Assembly (NCBI RefSeq): GCF_000758725.1
Contig: NZ_CP009428.1
Location: forward strand, 5,270,001 to 5,334,000
Direction: 5' to 3'
Length of the DNA: 64,000 nt
DNA from: Paenibacillus odorifer
GTDB taxonomy: Bacteria > Bacillota > Bacilli > Paenibacillales > Paenibacillaceae
Shown here piece after piece: positions 18,633-27,974 of this stretch. Below the pieces are notes generated by a model that worked only from the letters and a program-made list of their open reading frames with translations, ran no database searches and had not been told where the DNA came from. The position numbers and the translations under genes were made by a program. How positions within the stretch are numbered: position 1 is the first letter of the stretch; each line of letters opens with the position of its first letter.

Positions 18633-19937
18633 TTATTTCATTAACTCTTGCGAACGGGTTTGCATATTTTTCATCGTGGTATCAATATCTTGCTTATTTA
18701 AGAAGTATTTTTCATACTCTTCTTTACGTGCATCAATGGCTTGTTGAGGTACATTTAGCTGGAAGGATGGGAATTTGCCGAATACAATATTATTCATTGA
18801 ATCTGTATCATATTTGTCTTCTACACCATTCAAGAGAAGGCTCATCGCTTCCTTACTGTCCACACTCTTAGAGGCTGGAATACGACCCCCGCTTGCCATT
18901 GGCAGCATACCGCCATCCGCATACCATTTTGCGAACTCCCAAGCTGCATCCAGATTCTTGGACTTTGCATTAAGAGCAAGCATGTCACCCACACCGCCCG
19001 AATATTTATAATCCTTTTGATCTTTATTCACTTTTGGAATAGCGGCGAACGCGGTTTTGAAATCATGCGGATAGTCCTTCAAGTTGTTCGCATTTCTAAA
19101 AATAAATTCACCGGCTGCCAGCATTGCCGCTTTGCCTTGCAGGAACATGGTATCCACCGGCATTTTACTGGTCAGCTGCTCCCCATATTCCGGTGTGGAT
19201 TTGTCTACGAACATCATGTTATGCAATATTTCCAGGTGCTGTTTCCAGAGATCATTCCCAAAGTTTGAGGTACCATCCGCCTGTTTCACACCCATTCCAG
19301 CCAGCGTACCGTCCATCGTTGTTGAGAAGGAGGAATCTGCCTGCAATAATCCGTACACACCAGGCTTCGTTAGCTTCTTCGCATACTCCTCAAGATCTGA
19401 CCAAGTCCAGTCCACCGCAGGAATCGGTAATCCTGCTGCATCCAGCATATCTTTGTTCAACCATACAAACGCCATGTTTTTCTTTGTAGGAATCCCATAG
19501 TACTTATCATTGATTTTCCACATCGCTGCGTCCTCGCCGATCTGGCTGTCGATATCATAATCTGTTTTCGTGCTCAGATCCAAGGCAACGCCTGCATCCA
19601 TACGTTTCTGTAAATGAGCAAGATCGTAGTTCATGAAAAGGTCTATGTTTTGATTGGTCATCAATGCAGTGTCTAGCTTTAAGTTGCCTGCATCGTCATT
19701 TACATTACGGATATACTCGACCTGAATGTCTGGATGATCTTTATTCCAGTTATCAATTACAGCTTGAGGCCCGGCTTCTGCAGGAACTGCCCCCCACATA
19801 GTGAGCTTTATTTTCTCCTTTGCTGTTTCTCCATTTGCACTGCCCTGAGCCTCATTACTTCCACCACTCCCACAACCAGCCAGCATCGTACCTGCTAATA
19901 AGACAGAAAGCACTGCAGGATACCACTTTTTCTTCAT
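18633..19937 (-). CDS. Sugar ABC transporter substrate-binding lipoprotein, 434 aa
   Basis: An extracellular solute-binding protein of family 1. Signal peptide with lipobox LLAGTMLAGC (cysteine near 22) anchors it to the membrane. The mature part starts with a short Gly/Ser/Asn/Glu spacer and then IKLTMWGAVPAEAGPQAVID, typical of the first lobe. Captures an oligosaccharide or sugar acid for the two permeases downstream. The gene starts 96 bases after the response regulator gene ends, so a promoter under control of that regulator is likely in the gap, though none was identified with certainty. Confidence 0.94.
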   Translation of the reverse strand: MKKKWYPAVLSVLLAGTMLAGCGSGGSNEAQGSANGETAKEKIKLTMWGAVPAEAGPQAVIDNWNKDHPDIQVEYIRNVNDDAGNLKLDTALMTNQNIDLFMNYDLAHLQKRMDAGVALDLSTKTDYDIDSQIGEDAAMWKINDKYYGIPTKKNMAFVWLNKDMLDAAGLPIPAVDWTWSDLEEYAKKLTKPGVYGLLQADSSFSTTMDGTLAGMGVKQADGTSNFGNDLWKQHLEILHNMMFVDKSTPEYGEQLTSKMPVDTMFLQGKAAMLAAGEFIFRNANNLKDYPHDFKTAFAAIPKVNKDQKDYKYSGGVGDMLALNAKSKNLDAAWEFAKWYADGGMLPMASGGRIPASKSVDSKEAMSLLLNGVEDKYDTDSMNNIVFGKFPSFQLNVPQQAIDARKEEYEKYFLNKQDIDTTMKNMQTRSQELMK

Positions 19938-20032
19938 AGATAGCTTCCCCCTTGGAAGGATTATGTGTTGTGCTCTACATCTATAACTTTATCATCAGAG
20001 CGGATTTTGGGGGATGAACTACATTTGGGAAC

Positions 20033-20800
20033 TTATAGAACGTTTTTTGGTTCTTTACGGAATTCATTTGGCGTGACACCACACCACTTTTTGAAGATTT
20101 TTATAAAATAATTATCGTTCTCAAAGCCTACCTGCTGCCCAATCTCGCTAATCGTTAGCTTCGTTTCTGCAAGCAGCATTTTCCCAGCCTGAATCCGACG
20201 CTCTTGAATATAATTGGTCAACGTTTTCCCTGTCTTTTTCTTGAATAAGTCACTTATATAGCTGGCATCCATCCGGATCAACTCTGACATGGATTTGAGC
20301 GAGATGTCCTCAGCATAATGTTCTTCAATATAAGCTATAATTTTGTTCATCTCCACATGATCTGTCGGTCCCGTTTGTTGCTTCTCCGGAAACCATTTAT
20401 CGGCTTTCTTCATCTTCACCATTCGCTCCAGCTCGGCCTGAACCTTACCCATGGTCTGCTTCAAACCTTGGAGATCTAAAGATAACTTCAAAATGTAATC
20501 CGAAGCCCCAAATACGAGCGCCTGGCGGGCGTATTCAAATTCACTCAATGCGGTCAACATTACAAACCGGCATTCGAAGCCTTCCTCTCGCGCAATTTGA
20601 AGAAGCTTCACCCCATCCATCACCGGCATATTGATATCCGTCACTACCACATCAGGCTGAAGCTCACGAATCATTTGCAAGCCTACTTCTCCATTCTCCG
20701 CCTCACCTATAATTTCAAACGGGATTCCAGCCTTTAAGAATAGCTTCCGTATACTTTTAACCGCAGGTTGTTCATCATCCACAATTAACGTTCTCCACAT
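20033..20800 (-). CDS. AraC-type response regulator (YesN family), 255 aa
   Basis: Receiver domain (about 3-120) with phospho-acceptor D55 in VVVTDINMPVMDG and the paired acidic residues in VDDE; C-terminal AraC helix-turn-helix pair (about 155-250: SMSELIRMDASYISDLFKKK and ISEIGQQVGFENDNYFIKIF). Partner of the histidine kinase, whose gene overlaps its start by 16 bases. By position it should activate the binding-protein gene that follows 96 bases downstream. Confidence 0.95.
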   Translation of the reverse strand: MWRTLIVDDEQPAVKSIRKLFLKAGIPFEIIGEAENGEVGLQMIRELQPDVVVTDINMPVMDGVKLLQIAREEGFECRFVMLTALSEFEYARQALVFGASDYILKLSLDLQGLKQTMGKVQAELERMVKMKKADKWFPEKQQTGPTDHVEMNKIIAYIEEHYAEDISLKSMSELIRMDASYISDLFKKKTGKTLTNYIQERRIQAGKMLLAETKLTISEIGQQVGFENDNYFIKIFKKWCGVTPNEFRKEPKNVL

Positions 20801-22590
20801 GTGAGCTTACCTCCATCGTAAGGTTTTGAAATAAGGAATGGAAAATGGATGATCACTTCAGTTCCTGTATCCGAAGATACAATGTCCATACCTGTCCGTT
20901 GATTCTTGAACAACAGCTCTAAGCTCTCCCTAATATTCTGAACACCGATTCCTTTACGTTTCCGTGTAGCCTTATTCAGCTGTGCTCTTTCTATCCCCAT
21001 GCCGTTATCTCTAACCTGCAGGTACAGCTGTTGTCCAGTCACCTTAGCGGAGATATCAATTCTCCCTTGTTTTACTGACTGACCGAAGCCGTGAATCAAG
21101 CTATTTTCAATTAAGGGCTGCAGACAAAATTTAGGGATTAACGCGTATTGCAGCTCCTCGTTGATATCATATTGAATTTCAATCCCATGTCCAAAACGTT
21201 GCCGCTGTATCTCCATGTAAGATTCTATTAGTACGATTTCATCCTTTAACAGGATCAAATCCACTTCAGTATTTAAGGTTGTCTCCAATATTTTTCCTAG
21301 TGCAACACAAATTCCATAAATTTCATCATCATCTTTATCTAAGGCAATGCTCTTTATCGTATTCAATGTATTTAGTAGAAAATGCGGGTTCATCTGCGAA
21401 AGTAATACCTGAAATCGAACGAATTGCTTCTGTTTTTCTTCAAGCTGAAGACGCTGCAACAGCTCATTTAAATCATGAATCATTATATTGAAACTCTGAG
21501 TCAGGGCAAGAATCTCTCCCCGCCCTTGCTCGGGTAATTTCATTTTGAGATTCGTCTTAGCGGTCATTTCCATCTTCTTCTGTAGCTTCTTAAGCGGCAC
21601 TGTAATCGTCGATGATATGAAATAAGTTAATAGAACAAATAGCAGCAGAATGATTCCAAATCCACCAAAAAACCGTCGTTTCTGCTTGTCTACTTCAAGA
21701 AAAAGCTGTGCTAGCTGCACCTTTTTAACAACATAGCCATTTAACTCCTCGATGTAGCTGTAGGTGTATAAGCTTTCCTCCTTCGGGTTGACAATGGATG
21801 CAGCACGCCCCGTCTGCCGCTGGTTGGCACTCTTCACAATACTCTGCGCAATATCAGAGGAAAAAGCCTCATCCTTAAGGGGATTAAGCATCACTCCCCC
21901 CAAGGCATCGAGTAGAAATAAAGCCCCTTCCTGTTTACTCCCTAACGTTGATCTAGTAAACCACTCCTCATAATCGATACTTAATCTTGCATAGGCATAA
22001 ATATTCAAATCATTGTCACGCATAACTTCATAGAGACTAAGCATTTTCTTACTTGTTGTACTTTCCCGGACCACATTATTCTTGTCATTCGGATTCCATA
22101 TATATCGATTCGTTCCTTCTCGCTTCAATGCTTGAACCCAATCCTCCGATTGGATTTCGTCGTAGCTCAAAGTTTCCTTTGGCATAAAGGAAGTGTATGC
22201 GTTTCCATGAAGGTCGATTAAAGTATAATACACCGTCGCTCCACTCATGAAGAATGTATTTTCAATCGCTCCAAACTTGTTTTCAACGAGTTTTTTTCTC
22301 GTGATTTCATCAGATTGCTCGGGATTCTTCATTATCGATAAAATCGTCGTATCTTGTTCGAGTAATGACCCTGTTTTCATCACGAGACTCATGAGATCAA
22401 CAAAACCATTCTTAATACCAATAAGCTGCTCTATGTTCTTCGTTTCCGCATTATCCTGCAGCATTCGTTCTGTCTCTTTAAAGTTATATAGAACGAGTAT
22501 GGCAATGGGTGTTAGTACCAACAGCAAGAAAGCTAATAAAATCCGATTCTTAAAGGTACTTGGCGTAAGTTTCAAATATATTCGCTTCAC
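20785..22590 (-). CDS. Membrane sensor histidine kinase (YesM family), about 601 aa
   Basis: Two membrane segments (near 20-38 and about 295-315) flank an extracellular sensing domain of about 260 residues; then HAMP (about 315-370), the HisKA_7TM-like/His_kinase motif QMNPHFLLNTLNTI with phospho-acceptor H403, and an ATPase domain with N box PLIENSLIHGF and G box DNGMGI. The start is put at GTG 22590, six bases after AGGGGAG; a GTG 15 bases upstream is possible but has the ribosome-binding site inside it. Signals through the adjacent AraC-type regulator to a sugar-transport module, as in other YesM/YesN pairs. Confidence 0.93.
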   Translation of the reverse strand: MKRIYLKLTPSTFKNRILLAFLLLVLTPIAILVLYNFKETERMLQDNAETKNIEQLIGIKNGFVDLMSLVMKTGSLLEQDTTILSIMKNPEQSDEITRKKLVENKFGAIENTFFMSGATVYYTLIDLHGNAYTSFMPKETLSYDEIQSEDWVQALKREGTNRYIWNPNDKNNVVRESTTSKKMLSLYEVMRDNDLNIYAYARLSIDYEEWFTRSTLGSKQEGALFLLDALGGVMLNPLKDEAFSSDIAQSIVKSANQRQTGRAASIVNPKEESLYTYSYIEELNGYVVKKVQLAQLFLEVDKQKRRFFGGFGIILLLFVLLTYFISSTITVPLKKLQKKMEMTAKTNLKMKLPEQGRGEILALTQSFNIMIHDLNELLQRLQLEEKQKQFVRFQVLLSQMNPHFLLNTLNTIKSIALDKDDDEIYGICVALGKILETTLNTEVDLILLKDEIVLIESYMEIQRQRFGHGIEIQYDINEELQYALIPKFCLQPLIENSLIHGFGQSVKQGRIDISAKVTGQQLYLQVRDNGMGIERAQLNKATRKRKGIGVQNIRESLELLFKNQRTGMDIVSSDTGTEVIIHFPFLISKPYDGGKLTCGER

Positions 22591-22660
22591 GAGGACTCCC
22601 CTCACTTTGTATGTGCTTACAATCCTTCCCCCTATTGTAATCTGCTCCTGCTCAAAAAAA

Positions 22661-22687
22661 TAGAGCCGGGATATTCTCCCGGCTCTA
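22661..22687 (-). terminator. Terminator after lepA
   Basis: An 11-bp perfect stem TAGAGCCGGGA/TCCCGGCTCTA with TATTC loop; on the minus strand it is followed by TTTTTTTGAGC. On the plus strand it is followed by CCTATTTTTT, so it may work both ways. Confidence 0.88.
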
Positions 22688-22695
22688 CCTATTTT

Positions 22696-24510
22696 TTACT
22701 CGTCGATCTTCAGTACTGCCATAAACGCTTCTTGTGGTACTTCTACACTACCCACTTGCTTCATGCGTTTCTTACCTTCTTTTTGCTTCTCAAGCAGCTT
22801 CCGTTTACGGGAAATATCACCGCCGTAACATTTAGCAAGTACGTTTTTGCGCATCGCCTTAACGGTTTCACGCGCAACTACCTTCGTACCCACAGAGGCT
22901 TGAATCGGCACTTCGAACATTTGACGAGGGATAATCCCACGTAATTTCTCACAAATGATACGTCCGCGGTTGTAGGCACGATCGCGGTGAACGATAAAGG
23001 ACAAGGCATCGACCTGCTCATTGTTAAGCAAGATATCCATCTTGACCAGATTCGAACGACGGTATCCGCAAATTTCATAGTCGTAAGAAGCATATCCTTT
23101 CGTACCGGATTTCAACTGATCAAAGAAATCATAAACGATCTCTGACAGCGGAATCTCGTACGTAATCGTTACACGATTAGTATCTAGATATTCCATATTT
23201 ACGAACTCGCCGCGTTTGTTCTGGCACAGCTCCATTACAGTACCCACGAAGTCGTTAGGCACAATGATCGCTGCTTTAACATACGGCTCTTCAATATAGT
23301 CAATCGTACCGATCTCCGGATAATGTGACGGGTTGTCGATTTGGATCATTTCGCCATTGGTCAGCATAATTCGGTAAATAACACTCGGCGCTGTTGTGAT
23401 TAGCGGCAGATTGAACTCGCGCTCAATCCGCTCTTGAATGATCTCCATATGCAAGAGTCCAAGGAAACCGCAACGGAAACCAAATCCAAGCGCGCTTGAG
23501 CTTTCCGGCTCAAAGCTTAGCGAAGCATCATTTAGCTGGAGCTTCTCCAAGGCCTCACGAAGATCGTTATAATCGGAGGTCTCAATCGGATACAACCCGC
23601 AATATACCATCGGGTTGATCTTACGGTAACCCGGAAGCGGCTCAGCAGTAGGATTCTTTGCGTCAGTGACAGTATCACCGACACGGGTATCTCCAACATG
23701 CTTGATCCCAGCTACGATAAAGCCAACATCACCGATGTTCAATTCATCGACAATGGTCATACGCGGCATAAATGCGCCAACTTCAATGACCTCGAAGGTC
23801 TTCTCAGTTGCCATCATCTTAATCTTCGAACCCGCACGGATCTTCCCGTCCATTACGCGCACATAGACGATAACGCCTTTGTAAGGATCGTAGTGAGAGT
23901 CAAAGATCAATGCTTTAAGCGGCTCTTCTGAATTACCGGATGGCGCAGGAACCTGCTTCACCACCTGCTCCAGAATTTCCTTGATTCCGATACCGGCTTT
24001 GGCAGATGCCATAACCGCTTCACTGGTATCCAGCCCGATAACATCCTCAATCTCCTGCTTTACCCGGTCAGGGTCAGCGTTTGGCAAATCAATTTTGTTG
24101 AGCACAGGTAGGATTTCCAAGTTGTTATCCAGTGCTAAATACACATTGGCCAGCGTCTGTGCTTCAATTCCTTGAGCCGCATCCACGACCAGCAGTGCGC
24201 CTTCACATGCTGCAAGACTGCGGGAAACTTCATAGGTGAAATCGACGTGCCCCGGTGTATCAATCAAGTTGAGATAATACTCTACACCATCGTCTGCACG
24301 ATAGGTTAAACGCACGGCTTGCAGCTTTATTGTGATACCACGTTCGCGCTCCAGATCCATCTGATCGAGTACCTGTTCCTGCATTTCACGCGTGGTTAGT
24401 GCCCCCGTGTATTCCAAAATGCGGTCAGCTAGTGTCGATTTACCATGGTCTATATGTGCAATAATCGAGAAATTGCGAATTTGTTGTTGTCTTTTCTGAA
24501 CGTCAGTCAT
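22696..24510 (-). CDS. lepA: Elongation factor 4 (LepA), 604 aa
   Basis: Ribosome-bound GTPase. G motifs are visible: AHIDHGKST (G1, about 18-26), RGITI (G2), DTPGH (G3), NKIDLP (G4) and SAKAGIG (G5). The C-terminal domain unique to LepA (RSNLVKMDILLNNEQVDALS, then FIVHRD) is complete and the protein ends LKIDE. It lies in the conserved spoIIP-lepA-hemW neighbourhood, but here lepA and hemW are separated by an 8-kb sugar module. Confidence 0.98.
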   Translation of the reverse strand: MTDVQKRQQQIRNFSIIAHIDHGKSTLADRILEYTGALTTREMQEQVLDQMDLERERGITIKLQAVRLTYRADDGVEYYLNLIDTPGHVDFTYEVSRSLAACEGALLVVDAAQGIEAQTLANVYLALDNNLEILPVLNKIDLPNADPDRVKQEIEDVIGLDTSEAVMASAKAGIGIKEILEQVVKQVPAPSGNSEEPLKALIFDSHYDPYKGVIVYVRVMDGKIRAGSKIKMMATEKTFEVIEVGAFMPRMTIVDELNIGDVGFIVAGIKHVGDTRVGDTVTDAKNPTAEPLPGYRKINPMVYCGLYPIETSDYNDLREALEKLQLNDASLSFEPESSSALGFGFRCGFLGLLHMEIIQERIEREFNLPLITTAPSVIYRIMLTNGEMIQIDNPSHYPEIGTIDYIEEPYVKAAIIVPNDFVGTVMELCQNKRGEFVNMEYLDTNRVTITYEIPLSEIVYDFFDQLKSGTKGYASYDYEICGYRRSNLVKMDILLNNEQVDALSFIVHRDRAYNRGRIICEKLRGIIPRQMFEVPIQASVGTKVVARETVKAMRKNVLAKCYGGDISRKRKLLEKQKEGKKRMKQVGSVEVPQEAFMAVLKIDE

Positions 24511-24597
24511 TCCTTACCCCCACAGACAGCCTGATATTAATCCACTTATTATAACAGTACAAGCTTACTCCATCAATCCCGCGCTGGCCCAAAACAA

Positions 24598-24638
24598 AAG
24601 AAACAGCTATACACGATCCCGTGAAATAACCGTTTCTT
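24598..24638 (-). terminator. Terminator after the anchored protein gene
   Basis: A 7-bp outer stem AAGAAAC/GTTTCTT with a partly paired inner arm (TTCACG...CGTG). On the minus strand it is followed by TTGTTTTGGG. It lies 13 bases beyond the stop codon. Confidence 0.6.
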
Positions 24639-24650
24639 CTAAATTTGCTG

Positions 24651-25136
24651 TTAATTTTCTGCCGAAGCGAACAATGAAACTACCCAGCGGATTCCCTTCT
24701 GGGAAGCCTGCTGCAAGAGACCTGCCGTCTTATCTGCCAGAACATCGACTGTAGGCTTTTGCTCCTCAGGAATTAGAATTTGCTCCGGAGATTTCGTACT
24801 ATAATCATCCACAACTTGCTGAGGAGGATCTGCGGCTGGCGTTGTATTGCTATTTTGAGGCAAAGGAGAAACAGCCGTATATGCACCTGTGACAGGATCG
24901 ATTACCATTGGCACATATACATAAGTCTGCCCACCCTGTGTCACACCATTCTTTTGCAGTTGTGGCTGTGGCTGCATGCCTGTTACTTGACTGGTCTGCG
25001 TAGTCGGGCTGGCATTCCAGCCGGGTAGAATCTTAGAGACTGTTGACCCACCGCTTCCGCCGAACTGCATCCCTAAGAGGATGCCAATCCCTGCCCAAAT
25101 CCCAACCATAACCAGTTTTTTTCCGAAACGCGACAT
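24651..25136 (-). CDS. Membrane-anchored hypothetical protein, 161 aa
   Basis: Not recognised. One N-terminal membrane segment (about 8-24, LVMVGIWAGIGILLGMQFGG) is followed by a low-complexity Gln/Pro/Thr/Ser region (about 40-130) and an amphipathic end (VDVLADKTAGLLQQASQKGI). The start chosen is ATG 25136 after AAGGAG; a GTG nine bases upstream is also in frame. It lies 35 bases downstream of spoIIP in the same direction, so it may be co-expressed during sporulation. Similar proteins are commonly found next to spoIIP in Paenibacillus, from memory; no function is known to me. Confidence 0.75.
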   Translation of the reverse strand: MSRFGKKLVMVGIWAGIGILLGMQFGGSGGSTVSKILPGWNASPTTQTSQVTGMQPQPQLQKNGVTQGGQTYVYVPMVIDPVTGAYTAVSPLPQNSNTTPAADPPQQVVDDYSTKSPEQILIPEEQKPTVDVLADKTAGLLQQASQKGIRWVVSLFASAEN

Positions 25137-25171
25137 GTACACCACTCCTTTTTGATCCTTGGTAATTTATT

Positions 25172-26512
25172 TTACGAAGCTCCGTTTGATTTCTTTGGTG
25201 TTGTAGTGGGATTCGCCACTTTTTCAGGTGCGTTCACCTTCTGAGCGTCATGACTGCTCCAGTACACATCAGCGATAGCATCTGCCAAAATATCAGCCGT
25301 CCGCTTTAATTCCTCAGCCGAGTTATCAATTCCGCCCACTTCAATCAAAACACTATTGGGAGACAGGGTCTGATTGTACTCTCCGTTGTTGCCTTTACCC
25401 GCAGCTTTTCCCCATATCCCACGAGATATTCCCGGGTAATTCTTTTCAAGCTGTTGATGAATCTTATTGGCAAATTCTTCGTTCTTCTTCCAGTCTTTAT
25501 TTGCATGTCCAATGATAAAATAGACCTGTGCATAGCTTTTCCCGTCAATAACAGCTGTTGTTTTGCTATGACGCTGCGAATCACGGTGAATGTCGATAAA
25601 ACTATCCATTTCCTCATTTGCGCTGAGTGCTGATTTAACCAAGATCCGGGAATATTTATAGGAAAAGTTCCAGTTATAGTCGGTGACTTTGGTCGGAAAA
25701 TCTTCTTTGGCATGAACCGTACCAATCCCGAGCTGTTCCAGTCTTTTCGTAATATATGATCCTACCAGCATTACATTTTTAGTTGAAACTCCGGAGCTGG
25801 GATTTTCATTTGCTGCCCCTAACAGAGGATTGTAGGCTTCTCTAGGATGTGAATGATAGATTAGAATCCGTTTGATCGAGGTATCCTTAGTGCTGTCTGT
25901 GCCGCTTTGCGGATTACTCTTATCCGTCCCTTCCTCCGCCGCTGATGGATCAGGAGATGGTGCAACCGTCGCTTCAGGCTGCTGTGTTGTAACATCTTCT
26001 TGCTTGTCCCCTTCGTCCGGAACAGAAGTTTCCGCATCTCCACTACCCTCAGCCAGCTCATCAGTCCCAGGATGATAATCCACTGGTGCTCCTGTAGATC
26101 CACCTGAACCTTTCCGCAAAAGAAATGGATCATCCGCCGCCATCCCCGGCACTTCACGAGAGACTAGACTCTTAGGGTCACCTGGATTCACGCTGGTCAG
26201 CAACTGAAATACGAAAGAAGTTACCTTTTCACCTGAAAAAGCGGATGGCTCTTTACCCTGCGGTAAATGCGGCACCTCCATCCCCAGCAGCTCCATGAAA
26301 AAACCACTAGACAGGGAGGCGGCAAGCCCCTTCATTGAAGGAATGGGTGAAGAGCTAAGCTTCTGTCCGGCCAATCCACCAGCTCCAAGCAGCATAAAAA
26401 ATACTAGTGAACCTCCGGCCAACAGCAGCATCGTTCTCCCCAGCGATAAAACATCCAGCATTTTTCCCCTTAAACGGCCGATGTTCCAAAGCTGAAACCA
26501 TTTTTTATTCAT
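25172..26512 (-). CDS. spoIIP: Stage II sporulation protein P, 446 aa
   Basis: Peptidoglycan amidase/endopeptidase of the SpoIID-SpoIIP-SpoIIM engulfment machine. An N-terminal membrane anchor (about 22-50), a long Pro/Ser/Glu/Asp-rich linker (about 125-215) and the catalytic domain (about 215-420) with ILIYHSHPREAYNPLL, IDIHRDSQRH and SVLIEVGGIDNSAEE, which hold the zinc-binding histidines and glutamate. The linker is longer than in B. subtilis. Expected to be expressed in the mother cell under sigma-E. It follows gpr with a 156-base gap that contains a weak AAGCCCG/CGGGCTT hairpin (26610-26651). Confidence 0.95.
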   Translation of the reverse strand: MNKKWFQLWNIGRLRGKMLDVLSLGRTMLLLAGGSLVFFMLLGAGGLAGQKLSSSPIPSMKGLAASLSSGFFMELLGMEVPHLPQGKEPSAFSGEKVTSFVFQLLTSVNPGDPKSLVSREVPGMAADDPFLLRKGSGGSTGAPVDYHPGTDELAEGSGDAETSVPDEGDKQEDVTTQQPEATVAPSPDPSAAEEGTDKSNPQSGTDSTKDTSIKRILIYHSHPREAYNPLLGAANENPSSGVSTKNVMLVGSYITKRLEQLGIGTVHAKEDFPTKVTDYNWNFSYKYSRILVKSALSANEEMDSFIDIHRDSQRHSKTTAVIDGKSYAQVYFIIGHANKDWKKNEEFANKIHQQLEKNYPGISRGIWGKAAGKGNNGEYNQTLSPNSVLIEVGGIDNSAEELKRTADILADAIADVYWSSHDAQKVNAPEKVANPTTTPKKSNGAS

Positions 26513-26668
26513 TGTAGTTATGTCCTCCTCCAGCCCTCTGTAATCTCTTATACTCCAAATCTATGAGTGCAAGAGCAATACTAGAACCGAAAATGAGAGA
26601 ATAGACATAAAGCCCGTACAGGATACCTTAATTCAGCATCCCGCCGGGCTTAACAAACCATAATTCAG

Positions 26669-27670
26669 TTAGTGGGTATAAGCGCCAACATTCTCAGGAT
26701 CAACCGCATCATGTAAAGCCGCATTCAGACCACTGGCCACGATATTCGCGATCCCTTCAATAAATTCATCGATTTCCTTGGGAGTGACGATCAAATCGTG
26801 CCCCAGGGGTTCAAGCACTTCCTTCACTAATGACAAGCGTTCCTGCTCAGAGATATCGTCCAGCATTCCCATGATTTCCTTAGTATGGTTTGCTCCTTGC
26901 CCGAAGTGATTTTTCATCATCTCCAGCACATTATTCACAATAGTTGAGGCATAGCAGACAGTGGGCACTCCGATTGCGATACAAGGAACACCCAGAATTT
27001 CTTGGGTCAATCCACGTCGCTTGTTGCCAATCCCCGAACCGGGATGGATCCCAATGTCCGCAATTTGAATCGTCGTATTGATACGCTCCAGTGACCGGGA
27101 TGCCAACGCATCTATGGCGATAATAAGCTCAGGTTTCGTGCGATCCACGATTCCCTGCACGACCTCACTCGACTCAATTCCAGTCAGCCCAAGCACTCCA
27201 GGAGCAATAGCGCTCACCTTACGATAACCAGGGGAGATCTGATCCGGAACCAACTCATAGAACTGCCGTGTAATGAGTGAGTTCTCCACCACTAAAGGAC
27301 CCAGTGAATCCGGTGTAACATTCCAGTTACCAAGACCAACAATCAACACAGATGCATCCTTGCCAATCCCAATTCTGATCAAAAAGTCCTCAAATTCGCG
27401 GGCAAAAACTTCTGCCACCTTTTGCTGCAAGCCTGTATCTCCGCCACGCAGAGCGGGTACCTCAAGGGTTACATAGTTGCCAATTGCGCGTCCTATTGCC
27501 TGTGATCCGGCAGCATTAGCTACACCAAGACGGGTCACTTTAATCCCATCAGACTCTTCCACTTCTTCGTTCACACCAGGGATTGGCGTTCGTTGTGGGC
27601 CTTGAGCCATTTCCTTTGCCTCTAACGCCAAATCGGTGCGCACAGAATATAGCTGCAGATCCGGTTCCAT
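26669..27670 (-). CDS. gpr: Germination protease Gpr, 333 aa
   Basis: Cleaves small acid-soluble spore proteins at germination. The N-terminus MEPDLQLYSVRTDLALEAKE contains the propeptide and the autoprocessing region (SVRTDLA); GLGNWNVTPDSLGPLVV and IAIDALASRSLERINTTIQI are conserved family segments. The start is ATG 27670 after TAGGAGG; a longer frame extends 22 residues upstream through a direct repeat and does not fit the family. Divergent from rpsT. A possible sigma-G/F promoter lies about 155 bases upstream. Confidence 0.95.
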   Translation of the reverse strand: MEPDLQLYSVRTDLALEAKEMAQGPQRTPIPGVNEEVEESDGIKVTRLGVANAAGSQAIGRAIGNYVTLEVPALRGGDTGLQQKVAEVFAREFEDFLIRIGIGKDASVLIVGLGNWNVTPDSLGPLVVENSLITRQFYELVPDQISPGYRKVSAIAPGVLGLTGIESSEVVQGIVDRTKPELIIAIDALASRSLERINTTIQIADIGIHPGSGIGNKRRGLTQEILGVPCIAIGVPTVCYASTIVNNVLEMMKNHFGQGANHTKEIMGMLDDISEQERLSLVKEVLEPLGHDLIVTPKEIDEFIEGIANIVASGLNAALHDAVDPENVGAYTH

Positions 27671-27690
27671 TGTGTACCAGCCTCCTAAAA

Positions 27691-27779
27691 GTTTTGTAAG
27701 CATACACTTCCATGAATTACTTCGAACAAAACTCACTTCGAAAGCAGCTGCTTAGTTTTGTAAGCATACACTTCCATGA
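27691..27779. repeat. 25-bp direct repeat, two copies 64 bp apart, upstream of gpr
   Basis: GTTTTGTAAGCATACACTTC-CATGA occurs at 27691-27715 and again at 27755-27779, identical in both. It lies in the gpr 5' leader, between its ribosome-binding site and its likely promoter. Confidence 0.93.
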
Positions 27780-27823
27780 GTTCATCCTCATTTGGCAAGC
27801 TTCTGCCTATGCTCTTTTGTCGA

Positions 27824-27853
27824 TAGTGTGCGAGAGAAAGCCAATGTTTATGC
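27824..27853 (-). promoter_or_regulatory. Candidate forespore (sigma-G/sigma-F type) promoter of gpr
   Basis: On the minus strand GCATA (27849-27853), an 18-base spacer and CACACTA (27824-27830). This is close to the sigma-G pattern GNATR-N18-CATNNTA, and gpr is a forespore gene in Bacillus. The match is imperfect in the -10. Confidence 0.45.
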
Positions 27854-27887
27854 AGGATACGGAGGTTTAATTTGAAAGCTTTAAGTA

Positions 27888-27916
27888 TTGCTTTTTGCTA
27901 CCGGTCATGCTAAACT
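27888..27916 (+). promoter_or_regulatory. Candidate sigma-A promoter of rpsT
   Basis: TTGCTT (27888-27893), 17 bases and TAAACT (27911-27916), preceded by TGC as an extended -10. Transcription would start about 50 bases before the rpsT start codon. Confidence 0.5.
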
Positions 27917-27974
27917 ATTTTAAGTTGTGAATCATTTGATAATGATTTCGAATGTCTTACAGGAGGTGAATGCA

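Noticed and set aside
27872..27913. 13-codon TTG frame with GGAGG site in front of rpsT
   Set aside because: It overlaps the best rpsT promoter, so would not be on the transcript; could be real only if a start further upstream exists.
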